Positions 41,729-49,544 of a stretch of DNA of 64,000 nt are shown here, piece after piece. The DNA lies in contig NZ_JAGEOJ010000016.1 in the NCBI RefSeq assembly GCF_017573505.1, forward strand, positions 248,001 to 312,000, in the 5' to 3' direction. The notes beneath the pieces are model-generated. The model was not told the origin of the DNA. It saw only the letters and a program-made list of their open reading frames with translations, and searched no databases. How positions within the stretch are numbered: the stretch's first letter is position 1; each line of letters opens with the position of its first letter. The DNA comes from Actinomadura barringtoniae (lineage in GTDB: Bacteria; Actinomycetota; Actinomycetes; Streptosporangiales; Streptosporangiaceae). The translations under genes were made by a program, and so were the position numbers.

Positions 41729-42733
41729 GTGGCCAGTGATCGAGCAAGGCGCGGGGGCTCCCGCCGTCTGATGGCGACGGCCTGCCTGACCGTGACGACC
41801 TCCAGCATCGTGCTGCTCCCGGTGGGCTCGGCTCACGCCGACCCGAAGCCCACCGCGGCGTCTGTCCAGAAGAAGCTGGACAAGCTGAACGACCAGGTCG
41901 ACCACCTGGTGGAGAAGTACAACCAGGTCGGCGAGGACCTCAAGGTCGCGCGGCGCAAGCTGCAGGCGGCCCAGAAGGCCACGCGCACCGAGCAGGCCTC
42001 GTTCGAGACGCTCCGCCAGAAGGTCGCCCAGATGGCCGCACAGGCCTACAAGAACGGCGACAACGGCGACGTCCCGGGCTTCCTGAGCGCCGACAACCCG
42101 CAGACGATCCTCGACCAGTCGTCGATCTTCTCGCACCTGTCGGAGAACCGTTCGGCGGACCTGAACCAGTTCGTGGCGGCCGCGCAGCGCGTCCGGCGCG
42201 AGCAGGCGCAGGCGCAGAGCGCCTTCGACGAGGTGAACGGCAAGGCCAAGGACCTGAAGGGCCAGAAGGCCAAGGTCGACGCCATGATCAAGCAGCAGAA
42301 GAAGCTGCTCGCCAAGCTCGGCATCAAGGCCGACAGCGGCGGCTCCGGGCCCCGGGGCGGCACCTACAACGGTCCCGCCAGCGGCAACGCCCGCAAGGCG
42401 CTCGACTTCGCCTACAGCAAGCTGGGCACCCCGTACCTGTACGGCGGCACCGGCCCCCGCTACGACTGCTCCGGGCTCACCATGCGGGCCTGGGAGGCCG
42501 CCGGGGTCAGCATCACCCGGACCACCAACTCCCAGTACGCGGCGACCAAGCACATCGCCAAGAGCGACCTGCAGCCCGGCGACCTGGTGTTCTTCAGCAA
42601 CCTCGGGCACGTCGGCATGTACGTCGGCGGCGGCAAGATGATCCACTCGCCGCACACCGGCGCCTCCGTCGAGGTGACCAGCATCACCTCGGGCTACTAC
42701 CTGTCGAACTTCTACGGGGCCACGCGCCCGTAG
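41729..42733 (+). CDS. NlpC/P60 peptidoglycan endopeptidase with coiled-coil N-domain
   Basis: 334 residues. The signal peptide is cleaved after SAHA (about 36), then a long coiled coil (about 43-195; QKKLDKLNDQVDHLVEKYNQ) and a Gly/Ser hinge. The NlpC/P60 domain (about 215-334) has catalytic YDCSGL (about 248) and GHVGMYVGGGKMIHSPH. This RipC/Rv2190c-like layout fits a D-glutamyl-DAP endopeptidase, in which the coiled coil usually auto-inhibits and docks on FtsEX-type partners. GTG start, with GAGAGGGG upstream. It lacks the riboswitch that precedes the next two hydrolase genes. Confidence 0.9.
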   Translation: MASDRARRGGSRRLMATACLTVTTSSIVLLPVGSAHADPKPTAASVQKKLDKLNDQVDHLVEKYNQVGEDLKVARRKLQAAQKATRTEQASFETLRQKVAQMAAQAYKNGDNGDVPGFLSADNPQTILDQSSIFSHLSENRSADLNQFVAAAQRVRREQAQAQSAFDEVNGKAKDLKGQKAKVDAMIKQQKKLLAKLGIKADSGGSGPRGGTYNGPASGNARKALDFAYSKLGTPYLYGGTGPRYDCSGLTMRAWEAAGVSITRTTNSQYAATKHIAKSDLQPGDLVFFSNLGHVGMYVGGGKMIHSPHTGASVEVTSITSGYYLSNFYGATRP

Positions 42734-43299
42734 CACTCCCCCCTCAGGCTGCCCACAGCGGCCGATTCGATCAACGGACCGGGTCTGACCTGGTCCGTTG
42801 TTCATTTTGCCGGTGGTTTGCAATTCAATGACCGTTTGGTACGTTGTGGCCTGGCGGCGTCCCCCAGACGCCGCATCGGTCTCATTGCCCCCTTTGGGCT
42901 GATGACCGCGCGGCAGTCCCTGCCGCACCCCCGGACGGCGCCCTCCAAGCGCCGATCCCGCGGCACTCCCCAGGTGCCGCCGGCGGCACCCTCCACGTGC
43001 CGCCCCTCGCGACACCGTCCAGGTGCCGCAGAGGCGCGACGCGTTCCACGCGCCGCGCCGGTCTCCCCCGGAGGCCACCGGCCGGCCCGGCCGCACCGTG
43101 CGCACGCCGACAGCGTGCATGGCGCTGAGAGCGCGCCACAGCGGTCTTCTCACGGGCGCCGGCCGCGGAACGTGCCCCGTCTGGGCCGTTCCTGACCAAA
43201 CAACATCAGCGCCGCTCTTTCGCACGCGGGACATCAGGGTCCCGCGCACGGGCCTCATCGCGCCCAAGGATCGCAGCGGCAACGCCGAGTCCGCCGCAG
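42734..43299. repeat. Gene-free region holding a run of about eleven short hairpins
   Basis: No credible gene. From 42854 to 43138 there is a near-continuous run of small stem-loops, one every ~25 bp. Examples: GCGGCGTC/GACGCCGC (42854-42874), GCGGCA/TGCCGC (42910-42926), CGGCGC/GCGCCG (42936-42954), GCGGCAC/GTGCCGC (42960-42980), GGCGGCAC/GTGCCGCC (42982-43004). Further right are an 11-bp stem with one mismatch (43033-43059), GCACGC/GCGTGC (43102-43118) and TGGCGC/GCGCCA (43120-43138). Loops are 3-7 nt and mostly pyrimidine-rich with TCC or CCC. The run lies upstream of the first c-di-AMP riboswitch. Confidence 0.7.
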
Positions 43300-43458
43300 C
43301 GCGGAGCCGGGGACCCAAAGGCCGGTGTCCAGTTCGTCTGGACCGGCACCGTCCCGGGGTGAATCGGCGCGCCTCTCCCCTCGAACCCTCGAACGGGGCA
43401 CGCCGTAGGTCGACTTCCACGTCCGAACCCGTCAGCTAACCCGGTAGGCGTCTGGAAG
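43300..43458 (+). promoter_or_regulatory. c-di-AMP (ydaO/yuaA) riboswitch 1
   Basis: It contains the conserved blocks of the ydaO aptamer in order: GGAGCCGGGGA (43302), GGGGTGAATCGGC (43356-43368), GCCGTAGG (43402), TTCCAC (43415), CCGAACCCGTCAGCTAACCCGGTAGGC (in short blocks from 43423 to 43449) and GGAAG near the ribosome-binding site. A variable arm with a TTCG loop (43321-43347) is inserted. It precedes the NlpC/P60 gene at 43471. In actinobacteria, ligand binding usually lowers expression of such hydrolases; direction here is inferred. Confidence 0.9.
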
Positions 43459-43470
43459 AAGGAGATACCC

Positions 43471-44028
43471 CTGTCCAGCAACGCTGTCAGCAGCACCACT
43501 CGTCGCGTGCGCGTCACCGGCGGCCTCGTCGCCGCCACCGCGGTGATGACGCCCCTCATCGCGACGGCGACCACCCCCACTGCTGAGGCCTCGGCCAAGG
43601 CCGTTCCGGTCTCCAAGGTCGTCAAGCAGGCCAAGCACAAGTCCTGGTCGCAGCGCCAGAAGCTTGCGCAGAAGGCGCTCAAGTACGCCTACAAGAAGAA
43701 GGGCAAGCCGTACCGCTACGGAGCGGCCGGCCCGAACTCCTTCGACTGCTCCGGTCTGGTCCAGTGGGCCTACAAGAAGGCCGGGGTCAAGCTGCCCCGC
43801 GTCACCGGCCCGCAGTACAGCGCCGTGAAGAACAAGGTCTCCTGGAAGCACCTCGCCCCGGGCGACCTGGTCTTCTTCCACGGCAAGGGCCACGTGGGCA
43901 TCGTGACCAAGCACAAGGGCAACAAGATCTACATGATCCACGCCCCGCACTCGGGCAGCCACGTGAAGATCGAGAAGCTCAACAGCTACCGCAAGAAGAC
44001 CTTCTCGGGCGCCGTCCGCCCCTACTGA
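43471..44028 (+). CDS. Secreted NlpC/P60 hydrolase, probable CTG start
   Basis: 185 residues. N-terminal export signal (about 12-40, VTGGLVAATAVMTPLIATATT), short basic linker, then an NlpC/P60 domain (about 75-185) with catalytic FDCSGL (about 92), GHVGIV and HAPH. It would cut peptidoglycan stem peptides. AAGGAG (43459-43464) is 6 bp from a CTG at 43471, and the next in-frame start (GTG 43507) has no ribosome-binding site and would truncate the signal peptide; hence CTG. Controlled by riboswitch 1. Confidence 0.85.
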   Translation: MSSNAVSSTTRRVRVTGGLVAATAVMTPLIATATTPTAEASAKAVPVSKVVKQAKHKSWSQRQKLAQKALKYAYKKKGKPYRYGAAGPNSFDCSGLVQWAYKKAGVKLPRVTGPQYSAVKNKVSWKHLAPGDLVFFHGKGHVGIVTKHKGNKIYMIHAPHSGSHVKIEKLNSYRKKTFSGAVRPY

Positions 44029-44099
44029 TCCAAGCGCGGATCTACTGATCCAGGCCGGGTCTACTGATCCAGCGTGGATCTACTGATCCAAGGGCGGAT
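44022..44099 (+). repeat. Four tandem ~19-bp repeats starting on the NlpC/P60 stop codon
   Basis: Four units each beginning CTACTGATCCA (starts 44022, 44042, 44061 and 44080; lengths 20, 19, 19, 20). The first unit contains the gene's last Tyr codon and TGA, so the array looks like an amplification of the gene's 3' end. Confidence 0.9.
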
Positions 44100-44108
44100 C
44101 CAGAACCA

Positions 44109-44143
44109 GGCGCGGCCGCCTCGCCCCCGTGGGCGGCCGCGCC
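44109..44143 (+). terminator. Terminator after the NlpC/P60 gene
   Basis: GGCGCGGCCGCC (44109-44120) pairs with GGCGGCCGCGCC (44132-44143), a perfect 12-bp stem followed by TTCCCCCCTCC. Located after the tandem repeats. Confidence 0.8.
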
Positions 44144-44284
44144 TTCCCCCCTCCTCCCCCCTCAACGACTTCGCGAGACCCTCGCGGTCCCCTCGCATCT
44201 CCCCTCCCGCGAGCGGTCTCGCCTTCTTCTCATACGTCTGAGGCCGTCCGGCCCCCCTGGACGGCCCCGCCGAGTCCGCGGTCA

Positions 44285-44394
44285 CGCGGAGCCGGGGAAC
44301 CACACGTTCCTTTGGGGTGAATCGGCCTCTGAGCAGGCCGTAGGGCAGCTTCCACGCCCGAACCCGTCAGCTAACCCGGTAGGCGGCATGGAAG
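44285..44394 (+). promoter_or_regulatory. c-di-AMP (ydaO/yuaA) riboswitch 2
   Basis: Same conserved blocks as riboswitch 1: CGCGGAGCCGGGGA (44285), GGGGTGAATCGGC (44314), CCGTAGGG (44338), TTCCACGCCCGAACCCG (44350-44366), GCTAACCCGGTAGGC (44370-44384) and TGGAAG. The variable arm is much shorter than in riboswitch 1. It precedes the CHAP-domain gene at 44411, so two adjacent cell-wall hydrolases share the same second-messenger control. Confidence 0.92.
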
Positions 44395-44410
44395 CCAAGG
44401 AGATCCCCTC

Positions 44411-45202
44411 GTGGGCAAGCACCGAAAGCCCGGACCGCTCACCATCACGGTCCGTACCACCGGCGGCCTGGTCGCCGGCGCCGTCGTCATCGGTACGGCC
44501 GCCGCGACCGCCCAGGCGGCGGTGGGAGCGCCCGGCGGCGTTCCCGCCCAGGCCAAGCCCCCCGCGGCCGCCGCTGCGATGAACGTGAACGCCGCTCCCT
44601 CCAAGAGCCAGAAGACCCCGGCGCCGCACGACGTTCCGCAGCAGATGTCGGGCAGGGCCGAGTCCGCCTCGGCCAAGCCCGCCTCCCCCGCCTCCCCGGC
44701 TCCCGCGCCCAAGAGGCCGACCGCGGCCCAGGCGATCAAGCTGGCCGAGTCCCAGGTCGGAACGTCCGAGGACGGCAACGGCGAGACCAAGTTCGCCGAC
44801 TGGTACAGCTCCACCGGCCGCGCCAAGGAGACCGTCCAGCGCGACGGCGGCTCGATCGGCGAGTACAAGGACGCCGCCTGGTGTTCCATGTTCATCTCGT
44901 GGATCGGCGACAAGCTCGGCTTCAACGACCAGATGGGCTTCGACGCCTGGACCGTCGCGCACGCCAAGTGGTTCGAGGAGCAGGGCCGCTGGGGCGACAA
45001 GCCCAAGCCCGGCGCGATCGTCTTCTACAACTGGGGCGGTTCAAAGAGCATCGACGACATCGAGCACGTCGGCATGGTGGTCAAGGACGAGGGCGACGGC
45101 ACCATCAAGACGGTCGAGGGCAACACCGACAACTCGGTCATGAACCGGGAGCGTTCTGAGGACCAGGTCGTCGGCTACGGGTACCCCGACTACGCGAACT
45201 GA
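44411..45202 (+). CDS. Secreted CHAP-domain peptidoglycan hydrolase
   Basis: 263 residues. Signal sequence (about 10-36), a Pro/Ala-rich linker (about 40-105), and a C-terminal CHAP-like amidase domain (about 108-260). The catalytic Cys lies in DAAWCSMFISW (about 158), His in IEHVGMVV (about 218) and an EGNT motif near 236. Likely an amidase or endopeptidase acting on the wall. GTG start with AAGGAG upstream. Regulated by riboswitch 2. Confidence 0.88.
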   Translation: MGKHRKPGPLTITVRTTGGLVAGAVVIGTAAATAQAAVGAPGGVPAQAKPPAAAAAMNVNAAPSKSQKTPAPHDVPQQMSGRAESASAKPASPASPAPAPKRPTAAQAIKLAESQVGTSEDGNGETKFADWYSSTGRAKETVQRDGGSIGEYKDAAWCSMFISWIGDKLGFNDQMGFDAWTVAHAKWFEEQGRWGDKPKPGAIVFYNWGGSKSIDDIEHVGMVVKDEGDGTIKTVEGNTDNSVMNRERSEDQVVGYGYPDYAN

Positions 45203-45208
45203 GCCGCT

Positions 45209-45228
45209 CGGCCCGGTCATCGGGGCCG
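45209..45228 (+). terminator. Small hairpin after the CHAP gene
   Basis: CGGCCC (45209-45214) and GGGCCG (45223-45228) form a 6-bp stem 7 bp after the stop codon. Short, so only a modest candidate. Confidence 0.4.
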
Positions 45229-45249
45229 CATCAAAATAGGATCGGCCGC

Positions 45250-46518
45250 ATGGAGCAAGAGCAGCCCGACCGGCCCGGCGCCGCCAAGCGCCGCCGGGCC
45301 GTCGCGCTGATCGGCCTGGCGACCGGCGCGTGCCTGCTCGCGGGCGTCGGCGTCGCCGCGACCCGCGACCACCGGTCCGCCCCGGCCGCCCAGGCGACCG
45401 CGCCCGTGCGCGCCTCCGGCCGGGCCGCCCCGGCCCGGAGCGCCGTCGAGGCCGTGCTGGCCAACCGGGCCCGTGCCGTACGCGAGCACGACCGGATCGG
45501 CTTCCTGGCCACCGTGGCCTCCGCCCCGGCCGCCTTCCAGACCGCGCAGGCCAAGGAGTTCGACAACCTGGCCAAGCTGCCGCTGAAGGACTGGCAGGAG
45601 ACCTTCCAGGCCGACCAGACGGGCACCTCGATCGTCAAAGTGAGCCTGCGCTACGGGTTCAAGGGCTTCGACCGCGGCCTGGTCGGCCGCACCCGCTACC
45701 TGGCGTTCGCCCCCCGCGCGGGCACCTGGGTGATCACCGGCGACGGCACCGGCGACGGGCTGCGCGACGACTCCGACATCTGGGACGGCGGCCCGCTGAC
45801 CGTCTACAAGGGCCGCAGCTGCCTGGTGATCGGCGACGCGCCGCACCTGGACGAGCTCGCCCGCCGCCTCGACGCCGACGTCCCGAAGGTCACCGCCGTC
45901 GTCGGCAAGGGCTGGTCGCGCCGCGCGGTGGCCCTCGTACCGAACGATCCGGCGCTCGCCACCGCGATGGCGGGCGAGGACCAGGACCTCGGCGAGATCG
46001 CCGCCCTGGCCACGGTCGCGCCGTCGGCGACGGGCGGCCGGGGCGAGGACCGCGTGCTCATCTCCCCCGGCACGTTCGGCCGCCTGAACGAGCTCGGCCG
46101 CGACGTCGTCCTCACCCACGAGCTCACCCACGTCGCCACCGGCGGCGCCCGCGACGACCGCACCCCGCTGTGGCTGATCGAGGGCTTCGCCGACTACGTC
46201 GGCTACCGCAAGGCCAAGGTGGGCGTACGGTCGGCGGCCCGCGAGCTGCGCCGTGAGGTCACCACCGGCCGGCTGCCCACGGCACTGCCCGGGCAGGATG
46301 CCTTCGCGGGCGACTCTCCCCGGCTCTCACAGGCCTACCAGGAGGCTTGGCTGGCCTGCCGCATGGTCGCGGACCGATACGGTGAAGCCGCACTCGTTCG
46401 GCTCTACCGGGCCGCCGGACGGCGCCCGGAGGCGACCGCCCTGCGCGAGGTGCTCGACGTCACTCCGGCGCGCTTCACCTCCATGTGGCGCGACTACCTC
46501 CAGAAGGAGCTCCGATGA
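45250..46518 (+). CDS. Membrane-anchored gluzincin-type metallopeptidase
   Basis: 422 residues. N-terminal signal anchor (about 17-37), an NTF2-like domain (about 63-165), then a peptidase-MA-like domain with zinc motif HELTH (about 288-292) and a downstream Glu in WLIEGFADYVG (about 307). No known substrate. The gene overlaps the next one, also a zinc peptidase gene, by 4 bp (ATGA), implying linked function. Start ATG 45250 has a weak AGGAT site. Confidence 0.8.
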   Translation: MEQEQPDRPGAAKRRRAVALIGLATGACLLAGVGVAATRDHRSAPAAQATAPVRASGRAAPARSAVEAVLANRARAVREHDRIGFLATVASAPAAFQTAQAKEFDNLAKLPLKDWQETFQADQTGTSIVKVSLRYGFKGFDRGLVGRTRYLAFAPRAGTWVITGDGTGDGLRDDSDIWDGGPLTVYKGRSCLVIGDAPHLDELARRLDADVPKVTAVVGKGWSRRAVALVPNDPALATAMAGEDQDLGEIAALATVAPSATGGRGEDRVLISPGTFGRLNELGRDVVLTHELTHVATGGARDDRTPLWLIEGFADYVGYRKAKVGVRSAARELRREVTTGRLPTALPGQDAFAGDSPRLSQAYQEAWLACRMVADRYGEAALVRLYRAAGRRPEATALREVLDVTPARFTSMWRDYLQKELR

Positions 46519-47939
46519 GCAGCGGGGACACGGGCGAGGCGGCGGCCTCGCCGGAGGAGCGCTCGCCAGAGGATCAGCAGGCAGAGGACCGGTCGCCGGA
46601 AACCACAGAGACCACGGCGGCCACCGAGTCCACGGACATGCGACGGCCTCGCGTCGCCGCGGCGATCGCGGCCGCATTGCTGTTCGCGGCGGTGGGTGTG
46701 GTCCTGGCGCTCACCACACCCTGGGACCCGCTGCCCGGCTCGGTGCCCGGAGGCGAGGTCAAGCCCGACCCGAAGCTGGACTTCACGCACGCCGAGATCG
46801 CGCGGTCCCAGGCGTTCGACTCGGCCATCAACCCGCCGGCCTACCTGGGCCTGATCATCGGCCTGGTGGCGGTGCTGGTCCTCGGCCTCACCCCGCTCGG
46901 CTCGCGGCTGATCGGCTGGTCGACGGCCCGGGTGCGGCGCTGGCCGCTGCGCGTGGTCGGGGCCGCGCTGGTGCTCACCACCGTGCTGCGGCTGGTCGGG
47001 CTGCCGTTCGACATCTGGAGCGAGTCGATCCTGCGGCGGTACGGGCTGTCCACGCAGAACTGGGGCGAATGGCTGATCGACCAGGCCAAGTCCCTCGCCG
47101 TGACCTGGGTGATCTGGTCGGTGGCGCTCCTGCTGCTGTACGCGCTGATGCGGCGCTTCCCGCGCTACTGGTGGACCGGCGCCGCGGTGACCGGGTTCGC
47201 GCTGGTCGTGGCGGTCTCGTTCATCTACCCGGTGGCCGTCGAGCCGGTGTTCAACAAGTTCCACAAACTGCCGCAGGGGCAGCTGCGCACCGACCTGCTG
47301 GCGATGGCGCAGCGCGACGGCGTCCCTGTGAAGGACGTGCTGGTCGCCGACGCCTCCCGCCGGACCACCGCGCTGAACGCCTACGTGTCGGGCTTCGGCT
47401 CGACCCGCCGGATCGTGCTGTACGACACGCTCCTGAAGTCCACTCCGCCGCGGCAGATCGAGTCGATCATCGCCCACGAGCTCGGTCACGCCAAGCACAA
47501 GGACGTCCTGTGGGGCACGCTGATCGGGGCGCTGGGCGTCGCCGGGGCGATCTGCCTCCTGCAGCTCCTGCTGACCTCTCCGGCGCTCAGGCGGCGTGCC
47601 GCGGCGGGCGGCAGGCTCGGCGACCCGCTGTCGGTGGCGCTGCTGCTGGCGTTGATCACGGTGGCGACCCAGATCGGCACCCCCGTACAGAACCTCATCA
47701 GCCGCCACATCGAGGCCCGCGCGGACGCGCACGCGCTGGACCTGACCCGCGACCCGGTGACGTTCACCCAGATGCAGCACGAGCTGTCGGTCCGCAACAT
47801 CTCCGACCTCACGCCGAACGAGCTCGAATACCTGCTCTGGCTCACGCACCCGGCAGGCCCCGAACGGATCGCGATGGCGCGGGACTGGGCACGGCAGCAC
47901 CACGTCACCGAGCCCCCTCCCCTCGTCCAGGGCCGCTGA
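46515..47939 (+). CDS. M48 family (Ste24/CAAX-protease-like) membrane metallopeptidase
   Basis: 474 residues. An acidic disordered N-terminus (about 1-40), about six transmembrane helices, and the M48 zinc motif HELGH (about 318-322) with the third ligand in EARAD (about 394). The GLSTQNWGEWLIDQAK motif near 178 and the pattern FNKFHKLPQG are typical of Ste24-type proteases. It probably cleaves membrane proteins or peptides. ATG within the end of the preceding peptidase gene. Confidence 0.9.
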   Translation: MSSGDTGEAAASPEERSPEDQQAEDRSPETTETTAATESTDMRRPRVAAAIAAALLFAAVGVVLALTTPWDPLPGSVPGGEVKPDPKLDFTHAEIARSQAFDSAINPPAYLGLIIGLVAVLVLGLTPLGSRLIGWSTARVRRWPLRVVGAALVLTTVLRLVGLPFDIWSESILRRYGLSTQNWGEWLIDQAKSLAVTWVIWSVALLLLYALMRRFPRYWWTGAAVTGFALVVAVSFIYPVAVEPVFNKFHKLPQGQLRTDLLAMAQRDGVPVKDVLVADASRRTTALNAYVSGFGSTRRIVLYDTLLKSTPPRQIESIIAHELGHAKHKDVLWGTLIGALGVAGAICLLQLLLTSPALRRRAAAGGRLGDPLSVALLLALITVATQIGTPVQNLISRHIEARADAHALDLTRDPVTFTQMQHELSVRNISDLTPNELEYLLWLTHPAGPERIAMARDWARQHHVTEPPPLVQGR

Positions 47940-47958
47940 GCCCCCCCCGCACGCATGA

Positions 47959-47995
47959 GAACGGCCCCGAGCGATTCCTCGCTTCGGGGCCGTTC
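47959..47995. terminator. Bidirectional terminator between the M48 and L,D-transpeptidase genes
   Basis: GAACGGCCCCGAGCGA (from 47959) pairs with TCGC and TCGGGGCCGTTC (to 47995), a 16-bp stem with one bulged T and a TTCC loop between convergent genes. Confidence 0.85.
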
Positions 47996-48030
47996 ACGTA
48001 ACAACGTTCCAGGACGTTCTCGGGGCGTTG

Positions 48031-49380
48031 TCAGCCTGCTTCGGGCTTCTGGCCCGGGGCGTCGGGCGCGGTGTTGGTGGCGGGGCTCTTCGACGTGGAC
48101 GCCGACGGTGACGGTGCGACCGGGGCCGGCGGTACGGCCGGGGCGGCGGGCGCCGGGGTCATGCCCTGCGGCCCGGACATCATGGTCTGCTTGAGGGCGC
48201 TGCCCTTCACCCAGTCCTTCCAGTTCATCTGCCAGAAGCCCCAGCCGTTGTCGGGCTCCAGGATCCGGCTGGTGCCGGTGATCTTGACCGGGTCGCCGCG
48301 GTAGGCGAAGTTCAGGAACCAGCGGGCGTTGCTCGGGCTGGCGTTCACGCAGCCGTGGCTGACGTTGTCGTAGCCCTGCGACCCGACCGACCACGGGGCG
48401 CTGTGCACGTACTCGCCGCTGTCGGAGATCCGCACGGCCGAGTAGACGGTCTCCTTGTAGTAGCCCGGGCAGCCCGGACCGCAGCCCACCGTTGAGGAGT
48501 CCATGACGACGACGTCTTCCTTGTCCATCGTCAGGTGGTTGCCGTCGGTGGTGGTGTACTTCGTGACCCCGCCCATGCCCATGCTGACCGGGATGTGCCG
48601 GACCGTCTTGCCGTTCTTCTTCACGTACATCTGGTGCGACTTAGCGCTCGCCTTCACGATGTGCTCGTCGCCGACGCGGAAGTTCAGCAGCTCGTTGCCC
48701 GTGCCGTAAAGGCTCTTGGCCGCCCGCACGCCGCTCAGGTGCGCGCGCAGGCTCACGTTGGTGTGCCGGGGCCAGTACTTCATCGGCCGGAAGACCACCC
48801 GCTGGTTGCTGAACCAGTGCCAGGCGCCCTCGACCGGCTTGGACGAACGCACTTCCAGCGCCCGTTCCACCGCGGCCTTGTCGGCGACCTCCCGCTCGAA
48901 GTTCAGGATGATCGGCATGCCGACGCCGACCGTCTCCTTCGGGTCGGGCGCCTCGACCGCGCTCTCCAGCTTCTGGGACGACTTGACCTTCGCCGTCGTG
49001 AAGTGGCTGCTCACGGTCTGGGTCTTGCCGTCCTTGCCGAGGGCGGTGACGGTGACCTTGTACTTGGCGCCCGGGTCCAGCGTCCAGCGCGACTTCCAGT
49101 GGCTGCGGTCGGCGCTGAGCTCGCCCTCGACGTCGTTGCCCTTGGTGCTGACGGTGACGTCCTCGATCGTGCCATGCTGGGCGGCGATGCCGATCGCGCT
49201 GTCGGGGCGCAGCGCCCCGGTTCCGTCGCTCGGCGTGAGCGCGAGCTGGACGGCGTCCTTGCCGTCGGTCAGCCCGCTCTCCGAACAGCCGGCGGCCGTC
49301 CCCGCCGTCAATGAGATCCCTATGACCACGGCGGTCGCGCGTCGTCCGCGCCCCACCGTTCCTGAGACGCAGACCTGCAC
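48031..49380 (-). CDS. L,D-transpeptidase lipoprotein (Ig-like domains + YkuD)
   Basis: 449 residues. The lipobox TAAGC puts the lipidated Cys at about 32. Two Ig-like domains (about 45-250) lead to a YkuD catalytic domain (about 255-390) with the active-site SHGCVN (about 349) and HSAPW. A Pro/Ala/Ser tail ends the protein. It makes 3-3 peptidoglycan cross-links, as Ldt enzymes do in mycobacteria. GTG start preceded by GGGGGG. Confidence 0.92.
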   Translation of the reverse strand: MQVCVSGTVGRGRRATAVVIGISLTAGTAAGCSESGLTDGKDAVQLALTPSDGTGALRPDSAIGIAAQHGTIEDVTVSTKGNDVEGELSADRSHWKSRWTLDPGAKYKVTVTALGKDGKTQTVSSHFTTAKVKSSQKLESAVEAPDPKETVGVGMPIILNFEREVADKAAVERALEVRSSKPVEGAWHWFSNQRVVFRPMKYWPRHTNVSLRAHLSGVRAAKSLYGTGNELLNFRVGDEHIVKASAKSHQMYVKKNGKTVRHIPVSMGMGGVTKYTTTDGNHLTMDKEDVVVMDSSTVGCGPGCPGYYKETVYSAVRISDSGEYVHSAPWSVGSQGYDNVSHGCVNASPSNARWFLNFAYRGDPVKITGTSRILEPDNGWGFWQMNWKDWVKGSALKQTMMSGPQGMTPAPAAPAVPPAPVAPSPSASTSKSPATNTAPDAPGQKPEAG

Positions 49381-49453
49381 CGCACAAACCCCCCGGTCAC
49401 GTTACGCATGCGAATGTGTTCGCACAGTGCACGCGCGAACGCGGACCATTATG

Positions 49454-49495
49454 AAGGGGGCCGGTGCTCGCGCGCTCGCGAACACCGGCCCCCTT
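49454..49495. terminator. Terminator of the ctaC-ctaD-ctaF operon
   Basis: AAGGGGGCCGGTG (49454-49466) pairs with CACCGGCCCCCTT (49483-49495), a 13-bp stem with a further inner stem (TCGCG/CGCGA). Located downstream of ctaF on the minus strand and upstream of the L,D-transpeptidase gene. Confidence 0.8.
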
Positions 49496-49544
49496 GGGGT
49501 TTCTTTGCCGATCAGTGGCCGATCGGTGGGCGGCCACCGGCCGA

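Noticed and set aside
42818..43195. 125-codon open frame in the hairpin-rich region
   Set aside because: Its composition follows the hairpins (Arg/Pro/Ala/Ser), there is no ribosome-binding site and no recognisable domain; several frames on both strands are equally open.
43206..43682. 158-codon minus-strand open frame over riboswitch 1 and the start of the NlpC/P60 gene
   Set aside because: It runs antisense to a clearly recognisable riboswitch and secreted hydrolase.
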